Shown in pieces: positions 26,512 to 35,756 of a DNA stretch of 64,000 nt; position 1 is the first letter of the stretch, and each line of letters begins with the position of its first letter. Origin of the DNA: Streptomyces reniochalinae (GTDB lineage: Bacteria > Actinomycetota > Actinomycetes > Streptomycetales > Streptomycetaceae); assembly GCF_003323735.1 (NCBI RefSeq), contig NZ_QOIM01000025.1, forward strand, positions 1 through 64,000. Direction: 5' to 3'. A program made the translations under genes and the position numbers. The notes beneath the pieces were generated by a model. The model saw nothing but the letters and a program-made list of their open reading frames with translations. It ran no database searches and was not told the origin of the DNA.

Positions 26512-27702
26512 ATGGCCATCAGGTCCCGCACGAAGAGAGCCGCAGCCGTATCCGCTCTCCTCGCCACCTCAGCCGCCGTCACGGCGTGCGGCTCGCAGGA
26601 CACGGACACCTCCTCGTCCCAGAGCCGGGAGAAGACCGCTGCCGCGACCGTCAAGCAGCCCCTCGTCGCCACTCACGACGGCGGCATATACGTGCTGGAC
26701 GGCCAGACTCTCAAGATCGCCGGGGACGTGGCGCTTCCGGGCTACAACCGGGTGAACCCGGCCGGGGACGACAAGCACATCATGGTCTCGACCTCCCAGG
26801 GTTTCCGGGTTCTCGACGCGAGCCGCCAGAAGATGACCGGCGCCCTGTTCAAGGGGGCGGAGCCCGGTCACGTGGTCCTGCACGCCGGACACACGGTCCT
26901 GTTCACCGACGGCACGGGAGAGGCGACCGTACTCGACCCGGCAGACCTCGGTGAGAAGAAGCCGAAGACCGAGACCCACGCCTCGCCCCACCCCCACCAC
27001 GGGGTCGCGATCAAGCTGAAGAACGGTGAACTCGTCTCCACGCTCGGCACCGAAAAGGAGCGCAAGGGCATCGTCGTCACCGACAAGAGCGGTAAGGAGA
27101 TCACGCGGAACGAGAAGTGCCCCGAGGTCCACGGCGAGGCGACCGCGAAGGACGAGGCGGTCGTCGTCGGCTGCGAGGACGGCGTTCTCGTCTACAAGGA
27201 CCAGAAGATCACCAAGGTTGACAGCCCCACCGAGTACGGACGGATCGGCAACCAGAAGGGGCACGAGGACTCCGCCGTCGTCCTCGGCGACTACAAGCAG
27301 GACCCCGAAGCCGAGCTCGAACGCCCCGAAAAAGTCTCTCTGATCAACACCGAGACGGGCAAGATGAACCTCGTCGACCTGGGAACCAGCTACACCTTCA
27401 AGTCGCTGGCGCGCGGCCCCCAGGGCGAGGGTCTCGTGCTGGGGACGGACGGGAAAATCCATGTCATCGACCCCGAGGCCGCCAAGGTGACCAGGTCCAT
27501 CCCGGTTCTGGGGAGGTGGAGCGAGCCCATGGACTGGCAGCAGGCGCGCCCCGAGATCTTCGTCCGCGGCGGGACGGCGTTCGTCACCGACCCGGAGAAG
27601 AAGAAGATCTACGCGGTGGACCTCGCGTCCGGGAAGAAGAAGGCGACCGGAACGTTCCCCAAGAAGCCGAACGAGATCGCGGGAGTGACCGCGACACACT
27701 GA
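26512..27702 (+). CDS. aztD: AztD-like zinc metallochaperone lipoprotein, paralogue 2
   Basis: A 396-residue lipoprotein (lipobox AVTAC, Cys26) with a repeated beta-propeller pattern. The His clusters are GHVVLHAGH (His120, 124, 127) and HASPHPHHG (His156, 160, 162, 163), followed by a Cys pair context KCPEVHG...VGCEDGV also kept in paralogue 1. This version looks like the canonical AztD. AGAAAGGA precedes the ATG. It ends the operon, with a strong hairpin 60 bp downstream. It should bind zinc outside the membrane and load AztC. Confidence 0.88.
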   Translation: MAIRSRTKRAAAVSALLATSAAVTACGSQDTDTSSSQSREKTAAATVKQPLVATHDGGIYVLDGQTLKIAGDVALPGYNRVNPAGDDKHIMVSTSQGFRVLDASRQKMTGALFKGAEPGHVVLHAGHTVLFTDGTGEATVLDPADLGEKKPKTETHASPHPHHGVAIKLKNGELVSTLGTEKERKGIVVTDKSGKEITRNEKCPEVHGEATAKDEAVVVGCEDGVLVYKDQKITKVDSPTEYGRIGNQKGHEDSAVVLGDYKQDPEAELERPEKVSLINTETGKMNLVDLGTSYTFKSLARGPQGEGLVLGTDGKIHVIDPEAAKVTRSIPVLGRWSEPMDWQQARPEIFVRGGTAFVTDPEKKKIYAVDLASGKKKATGTFPKKPNEIAGVTATH

Positions 27703-27760
27703 CAGGCAGCCCCCGGCGCCGTCTCGCGGCGGCTCCCCGCCCACCCGGCGCGGAAGCGGT

Positions 27761-27789
27761 CCCCCGGCCCCCACGGTGAGGGCCGGGGG
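27761..27789. terminator. Strong terminator hairpin after the azt operon
   Basis: A perfect 10-bp stem CCCCCGGCCC/GGGCCGGGGG with a 9-base loop lies between the convergent aztD paralogue 2 and the VTT-domain gene. It is likely a bidirectional terminator; no T-run follows, as is common in Streptomyces. Confidence 0.75.
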
Positions 27790-27829
27790 ATCAGCGCACC
27801 GCTCGGTCGCCACGGCCGCAACCCTCTGG

Positions 27830-28312
27830 TCACGAGTCTTCCGCCGCCGTCTCGCGGGGCTCCAAAGAAGCTCGTCTGCGCCGGAACCCCACCACGCCGC
27901 AGACGGCGAGAAGAAGGGCGGCGACCGCGGCCACACCGAACGCCGTCCGCTCGGCGAACAGCCTCGTCAACACCTCGAGCGCGCCGAGTCCAACGGTCGC
28001 GTACAGCAGCGCCCAGCCCGCTCCGCCGATGAAGAGCGCGGGAAGATAGCGCGGCAAGGGCATGCGCATGCTTCCCGCGAGGAAGTTGGCAGCGGTCTGG
28101 AATCCCACGGTCAGGAACGAGACGGCCACCACCGGCGCGCCCCACCGCTGGACCGCCCGTTCGACGCGCCGAAACCTGGCCGAGGACATCCGCTCGGCGA
28201 ACCTGCTGCGCCTGGTGCCGGCGGCGGCGAGCCATCCGGCGGCGAACGTACCGCCGGCCCGCAACAGCACGATGGCATAGAGACCGGCGGCCGTGAGCGC
28301 GATCTTATCCAC
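27830..28312 (-). CDS. VTT/DedA-like membrane protein
   Basis: A 160-residue membrane protein with about four hydrophobic segments. The central GFQTAANFLAGSMRMPLPRY and LPALFIGGAGWALLY resemble the VTT (SNARE-associated/DedA) domain, including the F-x-x-A/G-x-x-x-M-x-x-x-x-F/Y pattern with re-entrant loops. DedA proteins are linked to lipid-carrier recycling and proton-dependent transport. Shorter than most DedA proteins (about 200), so the N-terminal part of the fold is reduced. It stands alone, convergent with the zinc operon. Confidence 0.7.
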   Translation of the reverse strand: MDKIALTAAGLYAIVLLRAGGTFAAGWLAAAGTRRSRFAERMSSARFRRVERAVQRWGAPVVAVSFLTVGFQTAANFLAGSMRMPLPRYLPALFIGGAGWALLYATVGLGALEVLTRLFAERTAFGVAAVAALLLAVCGVVGFRRRRASLEPRETAAEDS

Positions 28313-28872
28313 GACGCCTCGCCCTCGATGCCGGGCCGTGGTCCGCTTCCCCCGCCACCGCCGCCCGCTTCCGCGATTCCCGTCCCGGCGGCCCCGCGAG
28401 GGTCACGAGTCCGGCCTCCATGTCTCACCTGCGCTCTGCCGCACGCTGTCGTCCCTGCGTTCGCACCGGGGCGGCACCGCTCCCCGGTCCCGGCGCGGCG
28501 TGCCGTCACCCCGGGGACCTCCGGGCTCGGTGTCCCACCGAAACGGCCCGGCACGGCCAGACTAACCGAGCGCGCGTCACGCCGGGCCACCACGTTGCGC
28601 AGCTCAGATACCCCGGCGGCGCGCCATGGTCAGGGGACCGCCCGCCATGGAGAGCACGCGGGCTGCCGGCCGACCTGCCCGCCGCACCGTGCGCCCGTCG
28701 CCCGACGGGGAGACCGGCCCGGGGTGGGCGCCCGGCGCGGCACGGCTGACGGACTGCTGCCCGAGCAGGCCCGCGGGGTCGCCCGGCCACCGGGACGACT
28801 GCGCGGGTCGTCCCGCCGCCGGGAGGCGGCTCAGCTGCGCGGGTCGGTCGCCGGAGGGCAGCGAGGCGCTCG
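28313..28872. other. Gene-poor interval
   Basis: In these 560 bases I see no open reading frame with a ribosome site and recognisable protein. The interval is very GC-rich with several short inverted repeats; it carries the 3' end region of the MFS transcript and the upstream region of the VTT-domain gene. Confidence 0.5.
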
Positions 28873-30390
28873 TCACCCGCCGCCGCCCGCTCCGGGCGCG
28901 GGGGCGCCGGCGCCTGTCGGCTCGGGCTTGATGGGCTTTGCGGTGACGAGGACCGCGGCCAGCACCGCGCCGAGCAGCATCACGGCCATCGCCACCCACG
29001 TCGCGGCGGTGAAACCGTGCACCACCCCTTCGCGCACCACCGTCCGCCGCATCCTCGGGTTGCGCAGGTGGTCGTGCACGTATGTGTGGGTGATGCTGGT
29101 CGCCACGGTGTTCAGCAGCGCGGTGCCGATGGACCCGCCCACCTGCTGCGCGGTGTTGACGGTGGCCGAGGTGACCCCCGAGTCGTGGGCGGCCACGCCC
29201 TGGGTGGCCGTCGAGATGACCGGCATGAAGGCGCAGCCGAGGCCGAAGCCGAACAGCAACTCCGCGGGCAGCAGGTGGCTCACGTACGAGGAGTCGGTCT
29301 TCAGCTGGGTGAGCACTGCCATGCCCGCCGCTGCCAGCAGCATGCCGGGCGCCATCAACAGCCTCGGCGGTACGTGGGGCAGCAGACGCGCCGAGACCTG
29401 CGTGGAGCCGAGGATGATCGCTCCGCTGATCGGCAGATAGGCCAGCCCGGTGCGCAGCGGTGAGTACCCCAGGATGCCCTGCATGTAGTACGTCAGGAAG
29501 AGGAACACCCCGAACATGCCGAGGGTGGCGAGCCCCATCGTGAGGAAGCTGCCCGCGCGGTTGCGGTCCTTGACGATGTGCAGCGGCAGCAGCGGGTTGC
29601 GGGCGCGGCGCTGCCACAGGACGAACAGCGTCAGAAGCAGCGCGCTGCCGCACAGCAGTCCGAGGACCATCGCGTCCTCCCAGCCGCGCGGTTCGGCCTC
29701 GCTCACGCCGTAGACGAGGGCGATCAGGCCTCCGCAGCCCAGGACGACTCCGGGGATGTCGAGCCGCGCCTCCTCGTGCCCCGGCCGGTCGTGGAGCAGC
29801 GTGAGTGCTCCCAGGACCGCGAGCCCCGCGAACAGCACGTTGACGTACAGGCACCAGCGCCAGTCCAGGTACTCGGTCAGCACTCCGCCCATCAGCAGTC
29901 CGATGGCCGCTCCCGCCCCCGCGATGGCGCCGTACACACCGAACGCCTTGCTCCGCTCCTTGGGGTCGGTGAACGTCGTCGACAGCAGGGAGAGCGCGGA
30001 CGGCGCGAGCAGCGCGGCGAAGGCACCCTGGAGGGCGCGGGCGCCGAAGAGCATCGCGGAGCTGCCCGCGGCGCCGCCGATTCCGGAGGCGACGGCGAAG
30101 CCGATCAGGCCGAAGAGGAAGGTGCGTTTGCGCCCCACCAGGTCCGCCACGCGCCCGCCGAGCAGCAGGAGCCCGCCGAAGGCCAGCGTGTAGGCGGTGA
30201 TGACCCACTGGCGGTTGTTGTCGGACATGCCCAGCGCCCGCTGCGCGGAGGGCAGTGCGACGTTCACGATCGTCGCGTCGAGTACGACCATGAGCTGCGC
30301 GAGCCCGATGACGAGAAGCGCCCACCACCGGTGCGGGTCGGCGACGCGGCGTGCCGCGTCGCCGCTCGTCTGCACCCGGTACTCGGACAT
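28873..30390 (-). CDS. MFS transporter, DHA2 (EmrB/QacA) family
   Basis: A 505-residue efflux pump with 14 predicted transmembrane segments. Early motifs are VVLDATIVNVALPSAQ (motif D1) and GGRVADLVGRKRTF (motif A), then GAIAGAGAAIGLLMGG (motif C). The start used is the ATG giving MSEYRVQ; a GTG three codons upstream is possible. It is transcribed away from the siderophore-uptake genes across a region with two iron boxes, so it may export the cognate siderophore; the family otherwise pumps drugs. Confidence 0.88.
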   Translation of the reverse strand: MSEYRVQTSGDAARRVADPHRWWALLVIGLAQLMVVLDATIVNVALPSAQRALGMSDNNRQWVITAYTLAFGGLLLLGGRVADLVGRKRTFLFGLIGFAVASGIGGAAGSSAMLFGARALQGAFAALLAPSALSLLSTTFTDPKERSKAFGVYGAIAGAGAAIGLLMGGVLTEYLDWRWCLYVNVLFAGLAVLGALTLLHDRPGHEEARLDIPGVVLGCGGLIALVYGVSEAEPRGWEDAMVLGLLCGSALLLTLFVLWQRRARNPLLPLHIVKDRNRAGSFLTMGLATLGMFGVFLFLTYYMQGILGYSPLRTGLAYLPISGAIILGSTQVSARLLPHVPPRLLMAPGMLLAAAGMAVLTQLKTDSSYVSHLLPAELLFGFGLGCAFMPVISTATQGVAAHDSGVTSATVNTAQQVGGSIGTALLNTVATSITHTYVHDHLRNPRMRRTVVREGVVHGFTAATWVAMAVMLLGAVLAAVLVTAKPIKPEPTGAGAPAPGAGGGG

Positions 30391-30518
30391 ACGTCTCACA
30401 ACAGCACGGATCACCTCGTCTCGCACGCGCACGCCGGTGCCCCTCCGGCTCAGCGGGCGCCGAGTGGCGGGCAATCCGCGGTTCCTGCGGCGGCACGTGG
30501 TGCAAAGTTCAACGAGTC

Positions 30519-30537
30519 GGGTGTTAGGGTCACCTCA
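30519..30537. promoter_or_regulatory. Iron box 1 (IdeR/DmdR type)
   Basis: Contains TTAGGGTCACCTCA. Aligned with the 19-bp actinobacterial iron-box consensus TTAGGTTAGGCTMACCTAA, I count 13 matches. It lies 7 bp from a better box between the MFS and siderophore-uptake genes, so the pair probably acts together on both promoters. Confidence 0.6.
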
Positions 30538-30543
30538 CCTCGG

Positions 30544-30562
30544 CGATGTTAGGGTCACCTAA
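30544..30562. promoter_or_regulatory. Iron box 2 (IdeR/DmdR type)
   Basis: Contains TTAGGGTCACCTAA, with 15 matches to the 19-bp consensus. It is the stronger of two adjacent boxes upstream of the ferric-siderophore permease gene. DtxR-family repressors occupy such sites as dimer pairs when iron is plentiful. Confidence 0.8.
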
Positions 30563-30701
30563 CTTGCAGGGCGCCGGTGTGCCCCGGCCATGGCAGCGGC
30601 TTGCGGCGCCCGTGAGACACCCCGGACCGCGCGCCTCGCGACGCCGGGCCACCCGGCAGCCGTAGCCGGGCTTGCGCGGAGCAACACGAAAGGGAGGGCC
30701 T

Positions 30702-31832
30702 GTGGTGGCCACCAGCGGTGGTGCGAGACACGAGTCGCGCACGGCCCCCGCAGACGCCGTCCCGGAAGACTCGCCCGCAGACGCCGCCCCTGAAGACACG
30801 GCGAGGATCGGCACCGGCAGACCCTCCCGGCAGACCGGCACGGTGCTGACCGCCGGCCTTCTGGCACTTGTCGCCGTGCTGGCCACCGTGGCGTGGCTGA
30901 GCCTCGCGGTGGGGTCGGGGCCGGCCGGCGCCGGCGATGCCTGGCGGACCGTGTTCGACGCTGACCCGGCGGACAAGGCACAGCTCCTGATCCGGGAGGT
31001 ACGCGTCCCCCGCACCGCTGCCGGGCTGCTGGCCGGGGTCGCGCTCGGACTCGCCGGCACGCTCATCCAGGGCCTGACCCGCAACCCGCTGGCCGATCCG
31101 GGTCTGCTCGGCCTCAACTCCGGCGCCTCGGCCGCCGTCGTCTTCGCCATCGGGGTCCTGGGGCTGACCGCCTCCGAGCAGTACATCTGGTTCGGATTCC
31201 TCGGCGCGCTGCTGGCCACCATGCTGGTCTACGGAGTGGGCTCGCTCGGCCGTGAGGGCGCCACGCCCGTCAAACTGGCGCTCGCGGGCGCGGCCACCAG
31301 CGCGTTGCTGCTGGCCGTCACGACGGCGCAGCTGCTCACCGACAGCCGGACCTTCGACCAGTACCGGTTCTGGCAAGTGGGCTCCCTGGCCGAACGGGAG
31401 CCGGCCGTACTGTGGCAGGCATCGCCGTTCATCGCCGTCGGTGCCCTGCTCGCGCTCTGCCTCGGCCCCCTGCTCAACGTCCTCTCGCTCGGTGACGACC
31501 TGGCCCGTTCGCTGGGCCAGCGCGTGGGCCACGCCCGGCTGCTGTGCGGCGGCGTCGTGGTGCTGCTGTGCGGAGCCGCCACCGTCGTCGCCGGGCCCCT
31601 CGCCTTCGTCGGGCTCGTCGTGCCGCACGCGGCGCGGCTGGTGACCGGGCCCGACTACCGCTGGACCCTCCTGTACAGCGCCGTACTCGCGCCCCTGCTC
31701 GTACTCGCTTCGGACATCGTGGGACGTCTGGTCGCACGGCCCGGCGAGGTGCAGGTGGGCGTCCTGACCGCCCTGGTCGGGGCCGTGCCGTTCGTCGTCC
31801 TGGTCCGCCGCCGCGACGTGGCCGGACTGTGA
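30702..31832 (+). CDS. Ferric-siderophore ABC transporter permease (FecCD family, FepD-like)
   Basis: A 376-residue permease with a roughly 45-residue hydrophilic N-terminus and about ten membrane segments. I set the start at GTG with AGGGAGGG upstream. FecCD motifs are REVRVPRTAAGLLAGVALGLAG and GLTRNPLADPGLLGLNSGAS, with GPLAFVGLVVPHAARL late in the protein. It is the first gene after two iron boxes. Acts as a heterodimer with the next permease to import Fe3+-siderophore. Confidence 0.93.
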   Translation: MVATSGGARHESRTAPADAVPEDSPADAAPEDTARIGTGRPSRQTGTVLTAGLLALVAVLATVAWLSLAVGSGPAGAGDAWRTVFDADPADKAQLLIREVRVPRTAAGLLAGVALGLAGTLIQGLTRNPLADPGLLGLNSGASAAVVFAIGVLGLTASEQYIWFGFLGALLATMLVYGVGSLGREGATPVKLALAGAATSALLLAVTTAQLLTDSRTFDQYRFWQVGSLAEREPAVLWQASPFIAVGALLALCLGPLLNVLSLGDDLARSLGQRVGHARLLCGGVVVLLCGAATVVAGPLAFVGLVVPHAARLVTGPDYRWTLLYSAVLAPLLVLASDIVGRLVARPGEVQVGVLTALVGAVPFVVLVRRRDVAGL

Positions 31833-31846
31833 GGAGCAGACACCAG

Positions 31847-32962
31847 ATGAACGCCACGGGCCACGGAGCCCTCCCCCGGCCGCCGGAGGGATCCGCGTCC
31901 GCACACATACCCGGGACGGCAGCCGGGCGGGACGACGCCGTGCGGAAGGTCGCCTCCGTCCGGAGCGCTCAGCGGCGGCGCGGCGCCGTGGTCAGCGCCG
32001 TCCTGCTCCTCACCCTGAGCGCCGCGTTCTGTCTCGCGCTGGCCTACGGGGACATCGTCGTACCGCTCGCGGACGTCCTCGCCGCACTCGCCGGAGGAGG
32101 GGACGCGGGCTCGCACTTCATCGTCGTCGAACTGCGCCTGCCCCGCGCTGTGACCGGCCTCCTGGTCGGGGTCGGCTTCGGTCTGTCCGGAGCGCTCTTC
32201 CAGGCGCTGCTGCGCAATCCGCTGGCCAGCCCTGACGTGATCGGCATCAGCCACGGTGCCGGCGCGGCCGGTGTGGTCGCCTCGGTCCTCTTCGGCGTCA
32301 GCGGGCTGGGGCTCTCGGCCGCCGCGCTGGTGGGGTCGATGGCGACCGCCGCTCTCATCTACGCGCTGGGCAGGACCAAGGGCACTTCCGGTTACCGCTT
32401 CGTCCTCGTCGGCATCGGTGTCGGCGCCGCGCTGCTGAGCGTCATCTCCTTCGTCCTGACCAGTTCCAAGGTCACCGAGGCGCAGAACGCGCTGGTCTGG
32501 CTGACCGGGAGTCTCAACGGAAGTTCCCTGGGCCAGATGTGGCCCTGCCTGGTGGGGCTGACCGCGCTGCTCCCGCTCACCTGGGCGCTGGCCCGGCCGA
32601 TGGGCGCGCTCCAGTTGGGCGACGAGACCGCCACGAGTGTCGGCGTCCGCGTCGAGCCGGCCCGGTTCGGGCTGTTGGCCTGCGCGGCCGCACTGGCCGG
32701 TGTGGCGACCGCCGCCGCCGGGCCCGTCGCCTTCGTGGCGTTCGTCAGCGCCCCGCTGGCCCGTCGTCTCGCCCCGGGGCACGGCGCGGCGCTCCTGCCC
32801 TCGGCCCTGGTCGGCGGGGTGCTGGTGCTGGTGGCCGACTTCACCGCGCAGCATCTGCTGTGGTCGAGCCAGTTCCCCGTCGGCGTGGTCACCAGCCTCA
32901 TCGGCGGCCCGTATCTGCTGTGGCTGCTGGCGCGGGCCAACCGTGAGGGCCGGGGCGGATGA
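31847..32962 (+). CDS. Ferric-siderophore ABC transporter permease (FecCD family, FepG-like)
   Basis: A 371-residue permease with motifs VVELRLPRAVTGLLVGVGFG, ALLRNPLASPDVIGISHGAG and GPVAFVAFVSAPLARRL. GAGGAG precedes the ATG 14 bp after the first permease. Also has a charged N-terminal extension of about 50 residues. Partner of the FepD-like permease in the same operon. Confidence 0.93.
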   Translation: MNATGHGALPRPPEGSASAHIPGTAAGRDDAVRKVASVRSAQRRRGAVVSAVLLLTLSAAFCLALAYGDIVVPLADVLAALAGGGDAGSHFIVVELRLPRAVTGLLVGVGFGLSGALFQALLRNPLASPDVIGISHGAGAAGVVASVLFGVSGLGLSAAALVGSMATAALIYALGRTKGTSGYRFVLVGIGVGAALLSVISFVLTSSKVTEAQNALVWLTGSLNGSSLGQMWPCLVGLTALLPLTWALARPMGALQLGDETATSVGVRVEPARFGLLACAAALAGVATAAAGPVAFVAFVSAPLARRLAPGHGAALLPSALVGGVLVLVADFTAQHLLWSSQFPVGVVTSLIGGPYLLWLLARANREGRGG

Positions 32963-33077
32963 ACGGCACGGCCACGCCGGACAGCGCAGACACTCGCCCG
33001 CACGGTTGCCGCACCCGTGCCTTCGCGCAAGGGCGGCGGCGCGACGCGCATCCAACGACGCACGGAAGGCGGCTGCC

Positions 33078-33896
33078 ATGAGCGCCGAGCACTCCCTACG
33101 CACGGAGCAGGTCCGACTCGGCTACGACGGCCGGGACATCGTCCACGGACTGAGTGTGGAGATACCGCCGGGCGCGATCACGATGATCGTCGGACCGAAC
33201 GCCTGCGGGAAGTCCACCCTGCTGCGTTCGATGGCCAGGCTCCTGACCCCGCGCTCGGGCCAGGTGCTGCTGAACGGCAAAAGCGTCCACTCCATGCCGA
33301 CCAAGGAGGTCGCCGCCACGCTCGGTCTGCTGCCGCAGAACCCCGTGGCCCCGGAGGGCATCACCGTGAGCGACCTGGTGGGCCGCGGCCGGTACCCGCA
33401 TCAGGGCTGGTTCCGCCACTGGACGAGCGAGGACGACGTCGCGGTCGCGGACGCGCTGTCCGCCACCGACGTACTGGAGCTGGCCGGCCGGCCGGTCGAG
33501 GCGCTCTCCGGCGGGCAGCGTCAGCGGGTGTGGATCGCCATGGCGCTCGCGCAACGTACCGACATCCTGCTGCTGGACGAGCCGACCACGTTCCTGGACG
33601 TGAGCCACCAGCTGGATGTGCTCGATCTGCTCACCGACCTCAACCGGGAGCGCGGCGCGACAGTCGTCGCCGTGCTGCACGACCTCAACCTGGCCGCCCG
33701 GTACGCGGACCACCTGATCGCGATGAAGGCAGGCCGCGTCGTCGCGGAGGGCGCGCCGGCCGACATCGTCACCGAGGACCTGATCACGGAGGTCTTCGGC
33801 ATGGAGTGCCTCGTGATCCCCGACCCCGCTTCCCACACCCCGCTGATCGTTCCGATCGGCAAGCACAGAGCCGCCCGCAGCGGCACGAGCAGTTAG
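33078..33896 (+). CDS. Ferric-siderophore ABC transporter ATP-binding protein (FepC-like)
   Basis: A 272-residue ATPase. Walker A is GPNACGKST, a common FepC variant; the signature is LSGGQRQRVWIAMALAQRTD, Walker B is ILLLDEPTTFLD and the H-loop is VLHDLNLAARYADH. GRYPHQGW is characteristic of siderophore ATPases. Located 115 bp after the second permease gene and 11 bp before the binding-protein gene. Confidence 0.95.
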   Translation: MSAEHSLRTEQVRLGYDGRDIVHGLSVEIPPGAITMIVGPNACGKSTLLRSMARLLTPRSGQVLLNGKSVHSMPTKEVAATLGLLPQNPVAPEGITVSDLVGRGRYPHQGWFRHWTSEDDVAVADALSATDVLELAGRPVEALSGGQRQRVWIAMALAQRTDILLLDEPTTFLDVSHQLDVLDLLTDLNRERGATVVAVLHDLNLAARYADHLIAMKAGRVVAEGAPADIVTEDLITEVFGMECLVIPDPASHTPLIVPIGKHRAARSGTSS

Positions 33897-33907
33897 GCCC
33901 CGCCATC

Positions 33908-34927
33908 ATGTCGTACCGTCATCCCGCACGCCGTCCCGTCCGCCGTTCCCGGGCAGCCCTCGTGGCGCTGCCCGCGGCGCTCGCGCTTCTCCTCACCGGT
34001 TGCTCGTCCTCCGACGGCGGCGCAGAGGGCGATTCCTCCGCCAAGGGGAAGGTCGCCACCAAGTTCGGTGAGATCACCGTCCCCGAGAAGCCGCAGCGCG
34101 TGGTCGCCCTCGGCTGGGGCGACGCCGAGACCGCGCTGGCTCTCGGTGTCGAGCCCGTCGGCCAGAGCGACTGGCTGGCCTTCGGCGGCAACGGGGTCGG
34201 CCCCTGGGCCAAGGGCCGTTACAGCAAGAAACCGAAGAAGATCGGCACGCTGGAGCCCGAGTACGAGAAGGTCGCCGCCCTCAAGCCCGATCTGATCCTT
34301 GACACCAAGTCCAGCGGCGACAAGAAGCGCTACGACACGCTGCGCAAGATAGCCCCGACCGTCGGTGTGCCCAAGGGCGGCGACCAGTACATGACCTCCT
34401 GGGAGCAGCAGACCAAGATGGTCGCCGCAGCGCTCGGTGAGAAGTCCAAGGGCGACCGGCTGATCTCCCGGGTGAACAAGCAGTTCAAGGCGACGGCGGC
34501 CAAGTACCCCGAGTTCAGGGGCAAGACGATCACGCTCGGCTCCCGTACCAGCGCGGGCTACGGCGCCTACGTCCACGGGACGGGCCGCACCGACTTCGTC
34601 GAACGCCTCGGCTTCAAGAACAATCCCAAGGTCGACGCCAAGGCCGGCAGCGGATTCTCCGTCACCGTCTCCCGCGAGAACCTGCGTCTGCTCGACGCCG
34701 ACCTGACCGTCATGGCACCCATCGGCATCTCCGCCAAGAAGATCACCGGCGACAAGCTGTACCGGCAGGTGCCCTCCGTCAAGGCAGGCCGCTCCGTCAT
34801 GCTGGACGATCCGCGGGTGAGCCAGGCGTTCGCCACCGACTCGGTCCTCTCCGTGCAGGACGCGCTGAAGACGGTCACTCCCCTCTTCTCCCAGAAGCTC
34901 AAGCACCCCGAGCCGCTCTCCGACTGA
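33908..34927 (+). CDS. Ferric-siderophore-binding lipoprotein
   Basis: A 339-residue class III (FepB/FhuD-type) binding protein. The signal leader ends with lipobox LLTGC near residue 30, followed by Ser/Gly/Asp spacer. PEKPQRVVALGWGDAETALALG begins the binding domain, and EPEYEKVAALKPDLILDTKS is the usual N-lobe motif. It is anchored on the cell surface and delivers the ferric siderophore to the permease pair. Last gene of the operon, with a hairpin terminator shortly after. Confidence 0.93.
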   Translation: MSYRHPARRPVRRSRAALVALPAALALLLTGCSSSDGGAEGDSSAKGKVATKFGEITVPEKPQRVVALGWGDAETALALGVEPVGQSDWLAFGGNGVGPWAKGRYSKKPKKIGTLEPEYEKVAALKPDLILDTKSSGDKKRYDTLRKIAPTVGVPKGGDQYMTSWEQQTKMVAAALGEKSKGDRLISRVNKQFKATAAKYPEFRGKTITLGSRTSAGYGAYVHGTGRTDFVERLGFKNNPKVDAKAGSGFSVTVSRENLRLLDADLTVMAPIGISAKKITGDKLYRQVPSVKAGRSVMLDDPRVSQAFATDSVLSVQDALKTVTPLFSQKLKHPEPLSD

Positions 34928-34943
34928 TCGCCACGCCGCACCG

Positions 34944-34966
34944 GGCCCCCGAGGCACGAGGGGGCC
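34944..34966 (+). terminator. Terminator after the siderophore operon
   Basis: A perfect 7-bp stem GGCCCCC/GGGGGCC with a 9-base loop begins 16 bp after the binding-protein stop codon. Confidence 0.65.
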
Positions 34967-35312
34967 ATGGTGCGGCTCTTCTCCCGCGAGGCCGCAGAGG
35001 GCTCCCTCGGTCACCGGCACGGGGGCGTGGTCCAGTAAGTAGGCGCTTCGCGTATCTGGCGGCCAACGCGGCGCGGCCCGTGACCGCACTCTGCCCGACG
35101 CGCTCCCCCGCCTGTGCCACGCCCTCGCCCTCGCCCCGGGGCGGTGGTGCCCGGAGGCTCCCTGAACGCCTTCTTCTGCCGCAGCGGCCCGACGCCTGGC
35201 GCACCGGCCATGACCTCTGACGTAATCGACCAGGCTCCCCTGCTGCGGCAGCGTGGTACTCGTCAACGAGATCCCGACGAGGGTTCCGGCACCCAAGGCG
35301 CGAGGAGCAACC
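34967..35312. other. Interval without a clear gene
   Basis: About 345 bases between the siderophore operon terminator and the SnoaL-like gene. I see no convincing coding region; the last part must hold the promoter of the SnoaL-like gene, but no clear -35/-10 pair stands out. Confidence 0.45.
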
Positions 35313-35756
35313 ATGCCCGTCAAGTCCGCTGACTTCACCGCGAGTTCCGTCACCGACACCACCCGCCACGTCGTCGAGGAGTTCCTCGCCGCCCGGATGG
35401 CCGGGGACGTCGAGCGGCTCGTCGCGCTCTTCGCGGACGACGTCGACTGGCTGCTCGCCGAGAACCCCGCCGTCCCGTGGATCCGGCCGCGCTCCACCGG
35501 AGCCGAGTGCGCCGCCCAGTTCAGGGAGCTAGCCGAGCACACGGTGACCGAGGATGCACGGGCCTCCGTCGACACGTTCCTCGTCGACGGCACCGACGCC
35601 GTCTTGACGGGGTACCTCTCGGGGACCGTGCGCGCGACGGGGAAGTCCTTCGAGGGCCCCTTCGCGCTGCGCCTCACCGTCGAGGAGGGCCGGATCACCC
35701 GGCATCACCTCTACGAGAACAGCGTATCGATCGCCGAGGCGTGCACCCCTTCCTGA
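35313..35756 (+). CDS. SnoaL-like/NTF2-fold protein
   Basis: A 147-residue single-domain protein of the nuclear transport factor 2 fold. HVVEEFLAARMAGDVERLVALFADDVDW is the typical first helix-strand unit and the C-terminal GRITRHHLYENSVSIAEA closes the cone-shaped barrel. The start is the ATG with GAGGAG upstream; a longer in-frame reading lacks a ribosome site. Members include polyketide cyclases, limonene epoxide hydrolases and ketosteroid isomerases, so the substrate cannot be assigned. No operon partner. Confidence 0.8.
   Translation: MPVKSADFTASSVTDTTRHVVEEFLAARMAGDVERLVALFADDVDWLLAENPAVPWIRPRSTGAECAAQFRELAEHTVTEDARASVDTFLVDGTDAVLTGYLSGTVRATGKSFEGPFALRLTVEEGRITRHHLYENSVSIAEACTPS

Noticed and set aside
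28604..28872. C-terminal extension or small gene after the MFS gene
   Set aside because: Readings in this stretch are Arg/Pro/Gly-rich in all frames, typical of non-coding GC-rich DNA.
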